From Datnioides undecimradiatus (taxonomy: Eukaryota; Chordata; Actinopteri; Lobotiformes; Datnioididae), in assembly GCA_008933995.1 (NCBI GenBank), contig WARS01000013.1, positions 3,650,721-3,714,720 of the forward strand: a stretch of DNA of 64,000 nucleotides, given 5' to 3'. The notes beneath the pieces are model-generated. The model worked only from the letters and a program-made list of their open reading frames with translations. It searched no databases and was not told the DNA's origin. Position numbers and translations under genes: made by a program. Positions 50,301-63,119 of this stretch are shown here, in pieces (positions within the stretch are counted from its first letter, which is position 1; each line of letters begins with the position of its first letter).

Positions 50301-53300
50301 TGTAAAGATGCACAACTCTGTCAGTGTTCTTTGATCATGGACCCAACTGACCACACTCAATAGCAGGGTGAAAATAATCTGAACTCTGTTTACACCGCCG
50401 GCCAGCCAGAGCATGATTTGTTAGGAGACAGGGTTTTGAGGGTATTGCATTATCAGATGAGCAAATCTCACAGTATTAGAGTAAAATCCTGATGTTGTTA
50501 CCTTCGACAAGCCAGACAGCTGTTTATCCGCCTCTTTACTCTGTGCTAAGCAAACCAGTAGCTGGCGGCAGCTTCAAATTCACTGAGCAAACATACACAG
50601 TGGAAACTCAACTTTACACAAGAAAGTGAAGAAGATTTTCTAACATTTGTTTAGATTTATGGGTTTTTTTTCTTTCAGCTTCTTTGAGGTGAAACCTAAT
50701 GAACACTGCGACTACCAGCACCACCATCCATCTGCACTGATTTCAGTCAGTAAATATTAAAGAAAAACACAGCACAGATGATTTGACCTATTTTTTTTTT
50801 TTTTATCGTCTTAAAAATGCTTCATGTCAGATGGCCTAAATAAAGTGAAGAAATAGGGCAGAGACCTGTAAATACCAGTCGTACCCAGAATAAAACCTGT
50901 GCATAATTTATTGAATGGGAATGGCATCTTTTCCATTTGACGTCAAGAGAAGTTGACTGTTTTCCATGACTGAAAGTTCTGCTTGTCTCTGATATAGGTC
51001 ACCGACTAGTCGTCGTCTTTGCTTTGACCGAGTGTTTCTGAGTGGCAGGAGAGTCAGGTGGATAACTTAATTGAATCGAAGTAAGAGGAGTGTAAAAGGT
51101 GCAGCCGATACATTAACCTTGTATCTGCGTGTCATATCGAGGCCACTCTTTGGTTATTGTTAATTAAGAGCTGAGAACTAATTAAGAGTGAAGTCATTCC
51201 CAGCTTCACTGCTCTGTTTTTCCAAATGATTTCGGTATCGTTCCACACACATCTTGTTTTTTGTTATTCGTTTAAATAAATCATTTTTATGATTCATTTA
51301 AATACATTATCAGTCCTCGGAACTCCATAATTTCTGACATTTATATGAATGTGTGTAGGAGTTTCTTTATCATTTTGCTATATGTGGTATCAAATAAATA
51401 TTTTCTCACCAGCTGTATGTAGGTGTGAATGAACTACTATTAACACTATGTGATTAATACAACACTGTATCAATTTCATGGCATGGGGAGTATTGCCAGT
51501 TGTTGACAGATAGGCCTGTGAGCATCAAACACCTCCAGCTCGACTTGTCTCTAAAACTAAAACGTGGTTATTTTTACCCATTTCTAAGATATTCTCACTG
51601 CCCTCGCCGTGGTCCTTCTTTAATAGGAGTCTGTCATGGCAACATATGTCTGTGCTCCAACTTTTAGGAGTCATAACTAAACTTTTAATTGTACTGACGT
51701 CGCAATGACACTGACAGCTAGTTTCCTATCTCCTTTCAGATTATTTTTCGCAGCACCTGGGGGAGTATCTCAACGTCCTTTCAGCCCTGGAGAGCTTGAA
51801 TATTGCCATCTTAAAGGCAATGGATAAGACTAAAGAGGTATGTTTATTTTAATGTAAATGTGTCTTAATTCAAGCTTTAGTGCTTCAATAAGAACAGAAT
51901 ACATTAAGAAATTCTATTATATGTATAAGAGATCTTGTGTTACAAACTTGCTCAGGTGAGAGGGAACACATGCAAAGGAGTCAACGCAGCACCAAGTCAA
52001 AACCCTTAATTACTACCATTATAATGTTATTATGGTAGGTTGGAATGGTTCAACATTATGGGAAATATGTTTATTTGCTTGTTGAGTTACACAGAAAGAT
52101 ATATGTAACTCTCATGTCTCCATGCAGTAAACACTAAAGTACAGCTAACTGAGGATTAGCTTAATTTAACACGGGAGACTGGGGACAGAGGGAAACAGCT
52201 AGCCTTGTGGTTTAAAAAAAGAGTCTTTTAACAATAATTTCCTCATGATAATCCTCAGTGATAATCCTTATTGATAACCCCTTCCATAAGTTTGTGTAGT
52301 TGTGGGCTAATTTAGGCCAATATGCTACTTTTGGACAAGCCAGGCTAGCTGTTATCCTTGTTTACAGTCTTTGTACTCAGCTAAGCTAACAGGCTCTTGG
52401 TGACAGCCTCATATTTACCACACAGTTGTTCCCAAAATGTCAAACCATTCCTTTTAAGATTCATGGGATTAGTCTTAATTTAGTAGGATAAAAAATGTTT
52501 GTCGCAGCTGGTCCAGGCTGTGAGATATTCCTAAAAATATTTGCTTTTTGTTTGTAGCGTACCTGCTATGTATCTCTCTAAATCTGAATCATGTAACTAC
52601 TCTAGAAGACTGTTCATTTGATACCCCAAAAGAACCCTGAAGACTAATGTGCAAACATTTTTGCACAGCCCAACATTTTGCTCCCCTGTCAATACATTCT
52701 TTAACTGCACTTGACGAAATATTATAAAATCCCCCTCAACACTTTTAGAGACAACAACCTCAAATCAGGGATTTGAATTGTAACAGAACCAAATAAAAAG
52801 CAGTACTTGTTAAACGAGAAGAGGGGAAGAGATGTGTGCTGAATAATTATGCCTCCTGTCTTAATTAGATCACCTTGCTCTTCTGTTCTGGCTCTTCTTT
52901 AAAGCGGTCTGAGTGGGGAAATCCACGGAGGATTGTGCACTCGCTAGTTAGCAGCTGTGGTCTGTCACAGAGTGCTCTGGACTGCTAATCCCAAGATGCA
53001 CTTCCAGTGGAGGCTACTTGTCATTTTAAGTTTTGACAAAGCGCTACTGCACAGTTCCTTCATTAGCACATTGCGTGAACAAGGCCCCTTTGAGGATGGG
53101 TAATCACGTTTGTGTTTGGGGACTCGAGCGGCAATTATGTCTCCTATTAAAGTTCTCTCACCTTGGAATTTGGATATGCGGTACTGAATAATGTATGGAT
53201 TCAGAGAATTAATTAGGCCATTTAATTGCAGCTGTCACACATTCGCCTGTAGTTGTTTTAGAGAACTCATCAAATCATCTCTCTATCCATCTCTGTGGTC

Positions 53301-56157
53301 CGGCTCGCCTCTGTGCTTTAACCCCCCTCCCATTCTGTTTGTCTCTGTGTCTCTCAGGAGTACCAGGGCTCCAGTGTGTTGGGCCAGTTTGTCACCAGGT
53401 TCATGCTAAGAGAGACGTCCAGTCAGCTGCTGTCTCTACAGAGGTCACTGCAGTGTGCCATGGAGGCTGTGGAAGAGCAGAGCAGCCCTGCCCCGTCAGT
53501 ACTGCAATATGACACTTTGTGTAGTGCGTGTTGCTTGTGCACATTCCCAGACATTATTTATACTATGATATCTCTCCTACCTATCTCTCATCCTGATGTT
53601 GCTTTGAAATATTGTTTTGAAATAAGGATTATTCTCCTAAGTGTTTTTTCACATTTGGACAGTTTGTAGGCAGGACCCTGCTCATTGGCTGGCAGGTTTA
53701 GGCTAAAATCATGTAACTGGAAAAAAACGGGCATCTGTTTACATTCAGCGCCAGCGCAGGAAGTAGTGTGATTTTGGAACATTTGACTGTTACTATAATC
53801 ATGCTAATCTTTCCATAAGATTAATCATGAACATGGCATCACTATAATATAAGCAGTACTCAGATCTTATAGGAAAGTAACCATATCACAGTGTAGAAAT
53901 AAATATAATGTTAATATAATATTAAAAGTAGTAATTTTAGTAAGTTAAACTTAACAATAAACAATAAAATGTTGATTTCCCCAGTGTTTGGCATACTTTC
54001 AAATATGAAGCATTATTCATGTTATTTACATTCATTTGAAGGTAATATGTTATTTTGCAATTTTCCTGTCTGTGTAGCGTAACATATAACACTACTTCTT
54101 GGTTGCTGGCATTCATGTTAATGTAAATGTTAATGTAAACTGTCCCTAAATCAAAATTTTGCTCCTTTACATCATCATCTACAGTTGTTAGTGGTATATT
54201 TAAAACACCATTAAAATGTTGAGGTAGCACTGACGGATGCAGGATTAATAGGAGAGAATTTTGAATAATTGAGATTATCTCTGAGTTAACTGCGGTTATT
54301 ATTTTAAAATAATTAAAAATTAACATGTTTTTATTTTAGTTTATGTAAACACTTTGTAATCAATAACAGCTACATACACTGTTTTCTTATTAACAGTGCA
54401 TCTGTCATCTCTGTCAGAAGCTAAGTAATGTGAACACAGCATAAACAGTTCATGCAGTATAGAAACAACATGCTTGGTAGAGGAAATGCTACATACGCAC
54501 AACTGTCACGCAACAATGTAGTACAGTATGTAAGCAGTAAGACACAATAGGGTCCAGACATACAAAAACAATGGAGCTAATAAACATTGCCACATCAACT
54601 AGAGTGGCATTTCCTGCCCATTGCATTATGCTGGAATATACTGCTGTGTATTATTTCCTAATATTTTTAGCACACTAGCCTGGGAAACGTGTGTTTTTTC
54701 CACCCGTTGAAATTTGAAAGCAAAGACCAAGATAGCCCGGCCGTCAGCGTGTTGTTAAATCGGTTTTTAGGAAGATTCATGCTGGTGTCTGAGGCCTGAT
54801 GGAGAGAACCGCCAATTAGTTGTGCAGCTCGCTTAATGATGTGTCTTTTTAAAACGATTCATCCGTAGACCACAGTCAGCAAAGTAAAATCCCACACTAA
54901 GTAAACGGTATTTTATTCTTCTGCTCTATATTTCTACAGGAACGCAGTCCTTTAATGCATTGTCAGCATTGTTTCTAGGCTATTAAATATAAAAAAAATA
55001 TATGTTGTTAGGGAAGTTAGCATAGGTCTTTGCTGGAAGGAAATTCTACTAATCAGTGCTACCTCCGGTTCTTTCAAGGTATGCCTTTCAGCACAAAGCT
55101 TTGAATCCGCTCCTCTCTCACAGTCGTTCAAACAGTCGCCTCGCTAATAGGCACGCTGCTTAAAATTCAATATTTCCGTCAGAGAGCTTTCATTAAATGT
55201 AAACGACGCTCATAAAATAAAAGCAGATCTAAATTGCTGTCACCAATTAGGCATCTGATGAACCACTGTGTATGAGTCACCCTGTAAATTGGCATCAACT
55301 GATTGCTTGCATTGCATTGCTTTTTCAGCAATGAAAAGCCTACGACTGTACGTATGCTTTCCTTAAAACACTGTAGCTCATCAAAGATCTCCGCAGAGGC
55401 TCCTGCACTTCATGCGTGCATCCCTAAGCAAAGAAATTCAATGCAGAGAAACAATCCATCAAGGACATTTAATGAGTAGAAATCTATCTCATCGCAAGTC
55501 AATATCATGACACTTTCAGCCGCCTGGTAACATTTTAAATATCAAGGAGACGTCCACGATTCATGGCTCATTGGTCGCACAACTTGCGGCCGTTGCGCCC
55601 TGTGCATGTGTCAGAACTCAGCGGAGCTCCTCTCTCCCCTCTGGGTGCCACACTGGTATTATTGGAAATAATGGAGCCGTTATAGCCAAGGTGAATTATT
55701 GAGAGGGGACTGGGGGAGGCAGAGGGGGAGCAGAGGGAGAAAGGACGAGGGTGGCATTGAAATACAGAGCAAGTGAGTCATGGAGATGGAAAGATGAATA
55801 GAAAAAGTAAATGGATGACAGAGAAAGTCTGAGATAAAGAGAAAAAAGGAGAGAGGGGGCGTACAAAAGGACATGATGAGAAGCTTTGAGGCAACAAATA
55901 ACTCTTTTAAGATTGTTCAAATAGGTATAGATTTTGGGAAGAGATGGAGGGAGTGTGTGAGAGTTGGGAGGGGCAGAATTAGAGACATATTGAGCAGCGA
56001 CAAGCAGCTTATTTCTCTGCCGTTGCATCTCTGCAGTGGATTTATGGCTGTTGCAGTGGCCTTTGGGCTCCAGGCTGCTCTCAGCATGAGAACCTCCTAG
56101 CAATGCGCTCCCTCTGCGCTGTCAGCGTGGCGCTACACACGCACACACAAACACGTA

Positions 56158-56192
<35 letters not shown>

Positions 56193-59100
56193 CCCAGCAT
56201 GCACACATGAAGACACAACAAAAGGAGTGGGAGAGAAAGAGAGGCGCACACTAACAAGAACAAACAAATGTGCACAAGCATTTAGGGCACACGGAGACAG
56301 AGAGGCACGCGCATAAGTGAAACCGAGACATGCGTACACATACACACACACGCACACAAAATGAGTGTGTCTCAAGTGTCACACTCTCATAACCACACAG
56401 AGGCCTTGACATCCTGCCCTTGACACCACATTTATAAACAGCACCATTTGCAACAGTGTGTGTGTGTGTGCGTGTGTGTGTGTGCCTGTCTGACATTAGA
56501 CATTAACCTCATCTCAGTTTCCGATTTAAATCAATCATCAATGCATCCTTCCTCCCCCCTCTCTCTCCCTGCTCCTCTCTTCTCCCTATCCTCTCTCGCT
56601 CCTCCTCAGTTTCATTGCATCTCCTCTTCTTCATTCCCTGTGTGACTACCTCTGCCTTCCATACCTTCAGTCTCTGTTTTATTTTTTGCCTTCATGCAAC
56701 CCTCTGACAGTTGCTGTCTGTCTCTCTGATGTTTGTTTCCCTGGGTCTCCACCGCTGTCATGGCAGGAGTGAGGTAAAGGCACCGGAGCTGACAGCGGTA
56801 CAGAGGAATGGCAGGCGGTGTGGTCGCCGGGTCCATAATAACCTGTGCATGTCCCCATCAGACCCCTGCACTGGCATCCTGACCACAGGTACGAGCAACA
56901 TCACACTGGATTAAAACTAGATTTAAATACGTTTTTATCATCCTCAGTTAATACTGTGTGAAACATTCCATAAAAAATCCAAAATCAACAATGTATGAAT
57001 TGATCTCTCACTTCCCCAGTTTGTTTGCGGCTCTGACCCAAGCCTACCTTCTCCTAGTGAAGACGCAATCCTTAAAAACAGGTCCCGTTACTTCCTAAAA
57101 CAGCGCTAAATGGTGGATTTGCTGCGGTTTGGTTTTTAATGAGAATTTACAACAGCAGGATGGTTTATGTGGGATTAATTTAAAATAAACAACAGCACAC
57201 ATTTCCGTCATAATGCAGAAACATTAGCCATTATCCATTTAACAATACCACATTTTCCCTTGCAGCCTGCATCTAAATAATGTCCTTGACCTGTCAGCTT
57301 ATGCAGCATTGTGTCAGAGCCAGCCTACTCAGGCCAAATTACACCATAGTGTAAATCAACAATTCAGCCTCACTTCTAATTCATTTTAGCATAGCGATAA
57401 CTAGATGTTCAGTGACATATACATGGATGATTCCCATCACTGTCGAGGCGTGAGCTTTCTCTGGGGGCTTTTTCACCTGCAGTGATTATATTGACATTTT
57501 TTTAGAGACAATCACTTTATGCTGAACCTCATTTATTCTCCTCTTCACTGGTATTGACCACCTGAACATCAGGTACCGAGGATGCAACGGAAAGGACTTG
57601 TACAGCTTTGAGAGAAATCTGTATATTGAGCCCTTTAACACTGTGCCTTGTTTGTTTTACCAGTACAACAAATGCATTTCTACAAAATAATAAACAGAAA
57701 GTGAACCTAGGAGGTGAATGTCTTTTTATAAACATAACAAATCTATACCTGATTTCTTTGCCACGCTGCAAAAAGTCATTGATTCTATATTCTTCCCTGC
57801 CGTTTCCCAAAAACGTTTAAACTCGAACCACTTTTGCATTGCCCTCTGTGTTTTCTGCTCTTGTCAGCTGATGTAAACCATCTGTTTGGGTATGATTAAA
57901 TGGGGTCCCCTGGTCTTTGTAAAGAGAACAGAAAGGTAACTCTCAGCTGTGTTCCAACTCCAAACAATACATCAGCACTATAAAACATACAATGTACTAC
58001 CGCTACTACACTATATCCTGCTTGAATAGTCTTGGGGCAATGGAACTGGGACACAGATTTGCATTTTTCTTTTTGTCGCTCTCATGATTTAGCCTTGTGC
58101 TGTCTCCAGGTGTGAGCATGGAAGATGGAGAGAACTGGTGCTCTCAAATCAACAGGCTGCAACAACTGCTGGACAAACTGGAGTGTCAGGTGAGAAGAGG
58201 GTCCTCCTACAGTATATTTGAATTGGAATACGACAAACTGAATCAAAAATGAGCACAAAGCTGTAATATTTTGACTTTCTGGTACATCGAACACACTTTT
58301 TTTTTCACAGTATGTAGCAGTAAGTGAGTACGGTCACATTAAATGTTCATTAGCTGAACAGGTAATGGAATTAATTTGACTTTGATATGAAATAACTAAG
58401 GCTGTGCCCACTAGTTGTCCTGTCACCGGCATGCCATTTCATTTTTTTAAAACATTTTCTCCAAATTATGCAGAGAATATGCAAAGCAGAAACGCCTAAT
58501 GCATTAGCTTCTCATTATTTTGTTCTGGAGCACAGAATATTGAAATGTTAAGAATAATGAGAAGTACACAGTCGGGCGCCTGTAAAACCTGTCTGCGAGG
58601 CTACATTTCATTTCGACGTGCAGAGTGGTTTGTGTTTTCGTGTTTTCATCGCCGTATGTCTGGGACAAGGCGTCAGCCGTGTGCTCGAACAGCTCCAGCC
58701 CTGTTGTGGCTGCTTGAACAGACCCGTTGTGTGTTTTCAGCGGTTTGGGTCTTAAAAAACGCTCTATTATGTGTTATGTTGTGAACCTCTACTCAACTTT
58801 GCACCGCCGGCAAAACTCAGAGCATGTTTTTGTGTGTTTGTGCTGATCGCAGAGAACGAGGGGTGAGCTCACAGCATGTAAAAAACAAGAAGACGCTTCT
58901 CTAAGAGGAGTTTTGCAGATCTGTTTCTCTGTCAGTTACGTCTCTACCCCTCATCCCTCATTTTGTATCCTCTGACCCGTCCTCACCACCACGTCTCAAA
59001 GCCTCTTTCACGCTCTCCCGCCCCATCTTCTGCTCCATCTCATCCTCTCTCCGGCTGTTCTTTTCTTTATTAACTTGCGTTATTCCCGTCTTTTGATGTT

Positions 59101-59272
59101 TCCCTCCTTCCCCTCCTTTCAGTCTCTCTCCAAGCATTTTTCTCTCTCTCTCTAGTCCTCGGTTTTGACAACCCGGAGGGACTCGGAGTGCAATATCAAA
59201 GCAATTCATAACCTGCAGGATGTTCTGAGTGCAATATCCATCCCCACACCTCAGCGTCACCACCTTCACTCT

Positions 59273-59303
<31 letters not shown>

Positions 59304-62300
59304 ACACATGCTCTGTCCATCCTCCCATTCTCTACCCTCTCAAATGCAACAGAATGAGTTTTCTGCCTCAAAGGTTATTTTCCCCGTGTACACACACACA
59401 AACACTCACGCACACAAGAACCATAACCTTTAAGACGGAAAGGGCTTTCTCGGTTATTACATTTACTGTATTTCATTATTCATAACACTGTATCTTTATA
59501 GATTTCACGCTGTATGTATCCTACGGATGTATCCCAGCAATGTGTGGTGAATTGCATGTTTTCCACTTGTTTTTCTTTAAGAGTACAACTTTAATTTAGT
59601 ATCTGGAGCGTGGTTATGGCTTTATCTCATCACTCCCACGCGCTGCTATTACATTTTTCGGGCCCAGGTAACACAATGGCATCACTGAATGAATGGAGGT
59701 AACCTTTATGGCCCTGGAGGGAATTTGTCTTGGACGATGATCTTTGCAAAACATGAAATGACACACGTAAAAACATTAGATTTCGAACAACTGCAGCGCA
59801 AAAGATAGAAAAAAGCTACACTATGGTGACAGATGTGATACTTTATCCATTCACTTTGCCAGTTGACTACTTTTACGTACTCCATTTTGCCAGCAGCCGG
59901 CAAACAGGTGCAATTTGCCCGCAGGTGCAAATGACTGTGGGCTAATGTGCTCAAGCCAGCAGTCCTCTGTACTTTTATCATTGTGCATGCAAAGTGATGC
60001 GATGAAATAAAAGTTGAGTGAAAATATGTGTAAATGACACTTCTGGTTGTCTCTAATATGTCCTAAAATATATTTTCAGAACTGTTTTAGTGCATTTAGG
60101 CACAAATGTTAGCAAGTTGCACACAATCACCGTCTGCTTGATAATAGGCTCAGTGGTTCGACCATTCATGCCCACGATGTACCTCTGGCTCCACAGACCT
60201 TTGTTACCCAGATGTTTGACAGATCTAAGACTTCTTCTCACATTTGTTACCTTCTTGTTTCAGGGTCCCAAGTTAGAGCCACTGAAAGAGGACACACTGG
60301 CCAGCACGTACAAGTCTGTAAGTCAGCACTCGTATATCAATTTTACTGAAACATGGACTGTCGTTTTGTGGCAGGCAGCTGTTATTGAGCACTTTTCATC
60401 ATTGAAGTTACTTGTTATCATGACAGTTGCTATAAAATTGCTATAAAATCATTACTTAAATGTGCAGTGTTAAAGCTTCTGCCTCTAGCACTCTCCAAAT
60501 GAAATCGATAAGAAAGGGCATAGCCTAGTCACCACTATGAAGTAGCTTGGGATCATGGGAATTGTTGCCTTCACCACCACTGCAGTCAGCTTCACCCAGT
60601 TTGGATTCCTTCAGTGCTCAATGTTCAGGTGGTTTTTAACCAGGAAATACCAATTTAAAAATGCTAAATAAAAGCAGCATTATGCTAAAAATCTGTGTTT
60701 CTTAGATGCTGTTCGGTGGACACAGCATGTCCAGGAGTTGCTGCTAACGTTTGCTCAGCTTGCTTAAGATCATAATGTATGCTGACTAAAATATATAGTA
60801 TATATATAAAACATATATAATATACAGGTCTAGTGCATGGATAATACTGCCACACACAGGATATCATTAAACCAACCAATCATTACGCTAACGCTAACCT
60901 ATGATGTTACACTCAAAAAACAGTTTCTCTCCATCAGTATGAACCAAACTAACATTTTATACAGCATGTCACTCCACTCGAGGTCAAATTATATGAGAAG
61001 ACCTTTGCATTGTAATGTTGAAATGTTGCACCCCTCTAAGTTACACCCCCATCTGAAGCTAGCGTGCAGTCATGGCTGTGAGTTTGTTTTATGTTGTTAT
61101 GAGTCTTTCCTCGTGTGTCTCAGCTCTCTTCCCTTCCTGTCTTTGTCTCTTTTTCTGTGTCTACCTTGTTAATTAGTTCCACCTATCTCTTGTTTGTCCT
61201 CCCTCAAGGGCGTATTCAGCCTGTGTTCTCCTTACTCTGTTTCCTAGTTTGCGGTTGCTCATTGCGCGTGGTGTTTCTGCCTGTATCCTGGTGTTTTCTT
61301 GTGTTTTTGAAGTTTGCGTTTTGTTCTGCTTGACTTTGATACCAACCGTCTCTGCAGTGACTTTGTTTTGAAATGAATCTGGCCTGTCTGATCATTGCTG
61401 TGAGCCTATTTATTCAGTATTTTTATTTCATTAAAAGCGTTAAACTGCACCAGCTCCTTCTCTGAGGACCTGTTTTTTCTCTGTATGGGCACAAACCATG
61501 ACAGATGCAGCAGAATTATCATATAGAATAGTTCTGTCTTTGGCAGACTCTGTCTTTGACTATGAAGCATGGTGCAAACCATTTTTAGTGGATAATTGGT
61601 GATATAGTCATATGTTCTCACCTCCACTGTCCTCTCTTAACAACCTTCTGATTATGTGCACCTTCAGTAGTTAAAGGATGTTCCAAAACTTGTCAAGATG
61701 TTACTGAAGCACTTCTTCCTCTCTAGAAATTGCATTTCACTCCTGTTCATTGTTCTCATTCCAAATGTCAAACAGCCCGTTTGTTTCCTTCACTAACTGA
61801 ATGATATCAGAACAAACAGCAACCGGGGTCAGGGTTTTTCTTTTTCAAAATGAGCTCATTCTAACTCACTGCAGTGACTAAGATCGCATTATGACAAGAG
61901 CTGTAGGTCTCGGTTTGGCTTCTGAGCATGTTCGCACGAGAGAAGACAAAAGACATCGCTGACTGATGATCTACTTGAGAGGTGGAAATAGTTTAGAAAC
62001 ACCCACAAAGAGGTGAAAGTGTAACCTATAGTTAGGTGTAACTATGGTGACAGCTGTATCAAAGCACCTATAACATTAATAGTAAAGTGAATATCTGTTC
62101 TCATATGATTCCATATTGATGGAAAATGGTGGAAAAGCAACTTTTCTATCTCTGTTTCTTTGAGGATATTACCTCCAAAACAAAGCATTAAAAAGCAAAT
62201 AACAATAAAACAAATGCTCTCCGTTTCTCCTGAGATCAGAGTGAACAAATACAAAATTACACGTTATTTTAATGGATTTTCTTTATTCTCTTTACAGTAA

Positions 62301-63079
62301 CTTGTAGCTTTTTATTTGGCATACGTCTGTGTTTGCAACCGTTACACTGAGCTGTTATTGACAGTTATACATTGTTAATTACAGCTCAGTTAGTGAAAGT
62401 AAATGACCAAAAAAAACAAAGTTTAAAAATAATTTAGATTTAGACGTGTCATTTTTTCTGTAAGTTACTCACCGGTTGATCTTCCCTCTGAGTCTGACAT
62501 AATTCAGTTCCATTTGGAAATTCATGTAGTACCTACTTCGACTCTGTGTTTTAACCATTATTCCAAATGTATTTATCTTCTCACTGGAGGTATCCACCTG
62601 TAAAATCATCTGCCACTGAAATTTTTAGGAACTTTTTATTTGTAGAAAGTTGAAATAAGTAATTATGGCACATAAAACGAAGGTTAAAGAATAAGTAGCT
62701 CGATGATAGCGCCTCACAGTGAGGTCTGTTATTCTGCTTTTAAATGTCATATTTAAATGCTATGAGCATTTTACATTAGCTTCCATCCTCCCCTGCTGTG
62801 CTCAGACGGTGATAAGGATGATTCCAGATAGTGATACCTCAAAAACACAACCTGAACACGGCACATAGACCCGAAAATACGTATTTCTGAAATGCAGCTG
62901 AACCCGCTCTTGAAGGCATATTCATGCCATAAGACAAGTTTTATGTCATAGTTGCAGTCGTGACTCACTCCTGCGCTGAATTGTTGAGAAAGTAAAGAGG
63001 GCAGCAGGTTGACGCATCAGGAGACCACACGCCAGCTCAGTGGAGATGTTGTTATCTAAGTACATAGATCGATAAAAGG

Positions 63080-63119
<40 letters not shown>

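Larger units (their letters stand above)
47838..53357 (+). other. NECAB3 introns 3 to 5 (with exons 4 and 5 between)
   Basis: Non-coding apart from exons 49953-49978 and 51740-51837. Holds two fold-back repeats (50150-50645, 52040-52465) and a T-rich tract near 50795. The block at 50940-51240 and that at 53000-53180 are non-repetitive and could be conserved elements; nothing else is recognisable. Confidence 0.45.
53495..56766 (+). other. NECAB3 intron 6
   Basis: AT-rich in its first third. From about 54.72 to 55.56 kb it is non-repetitive and TAAT-rich, followed by GA-rich sequence (55690-55860) and CA/GT microsatellites (56162-56189, 56456-56484). No gene is seen. Confidence 0.45.
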
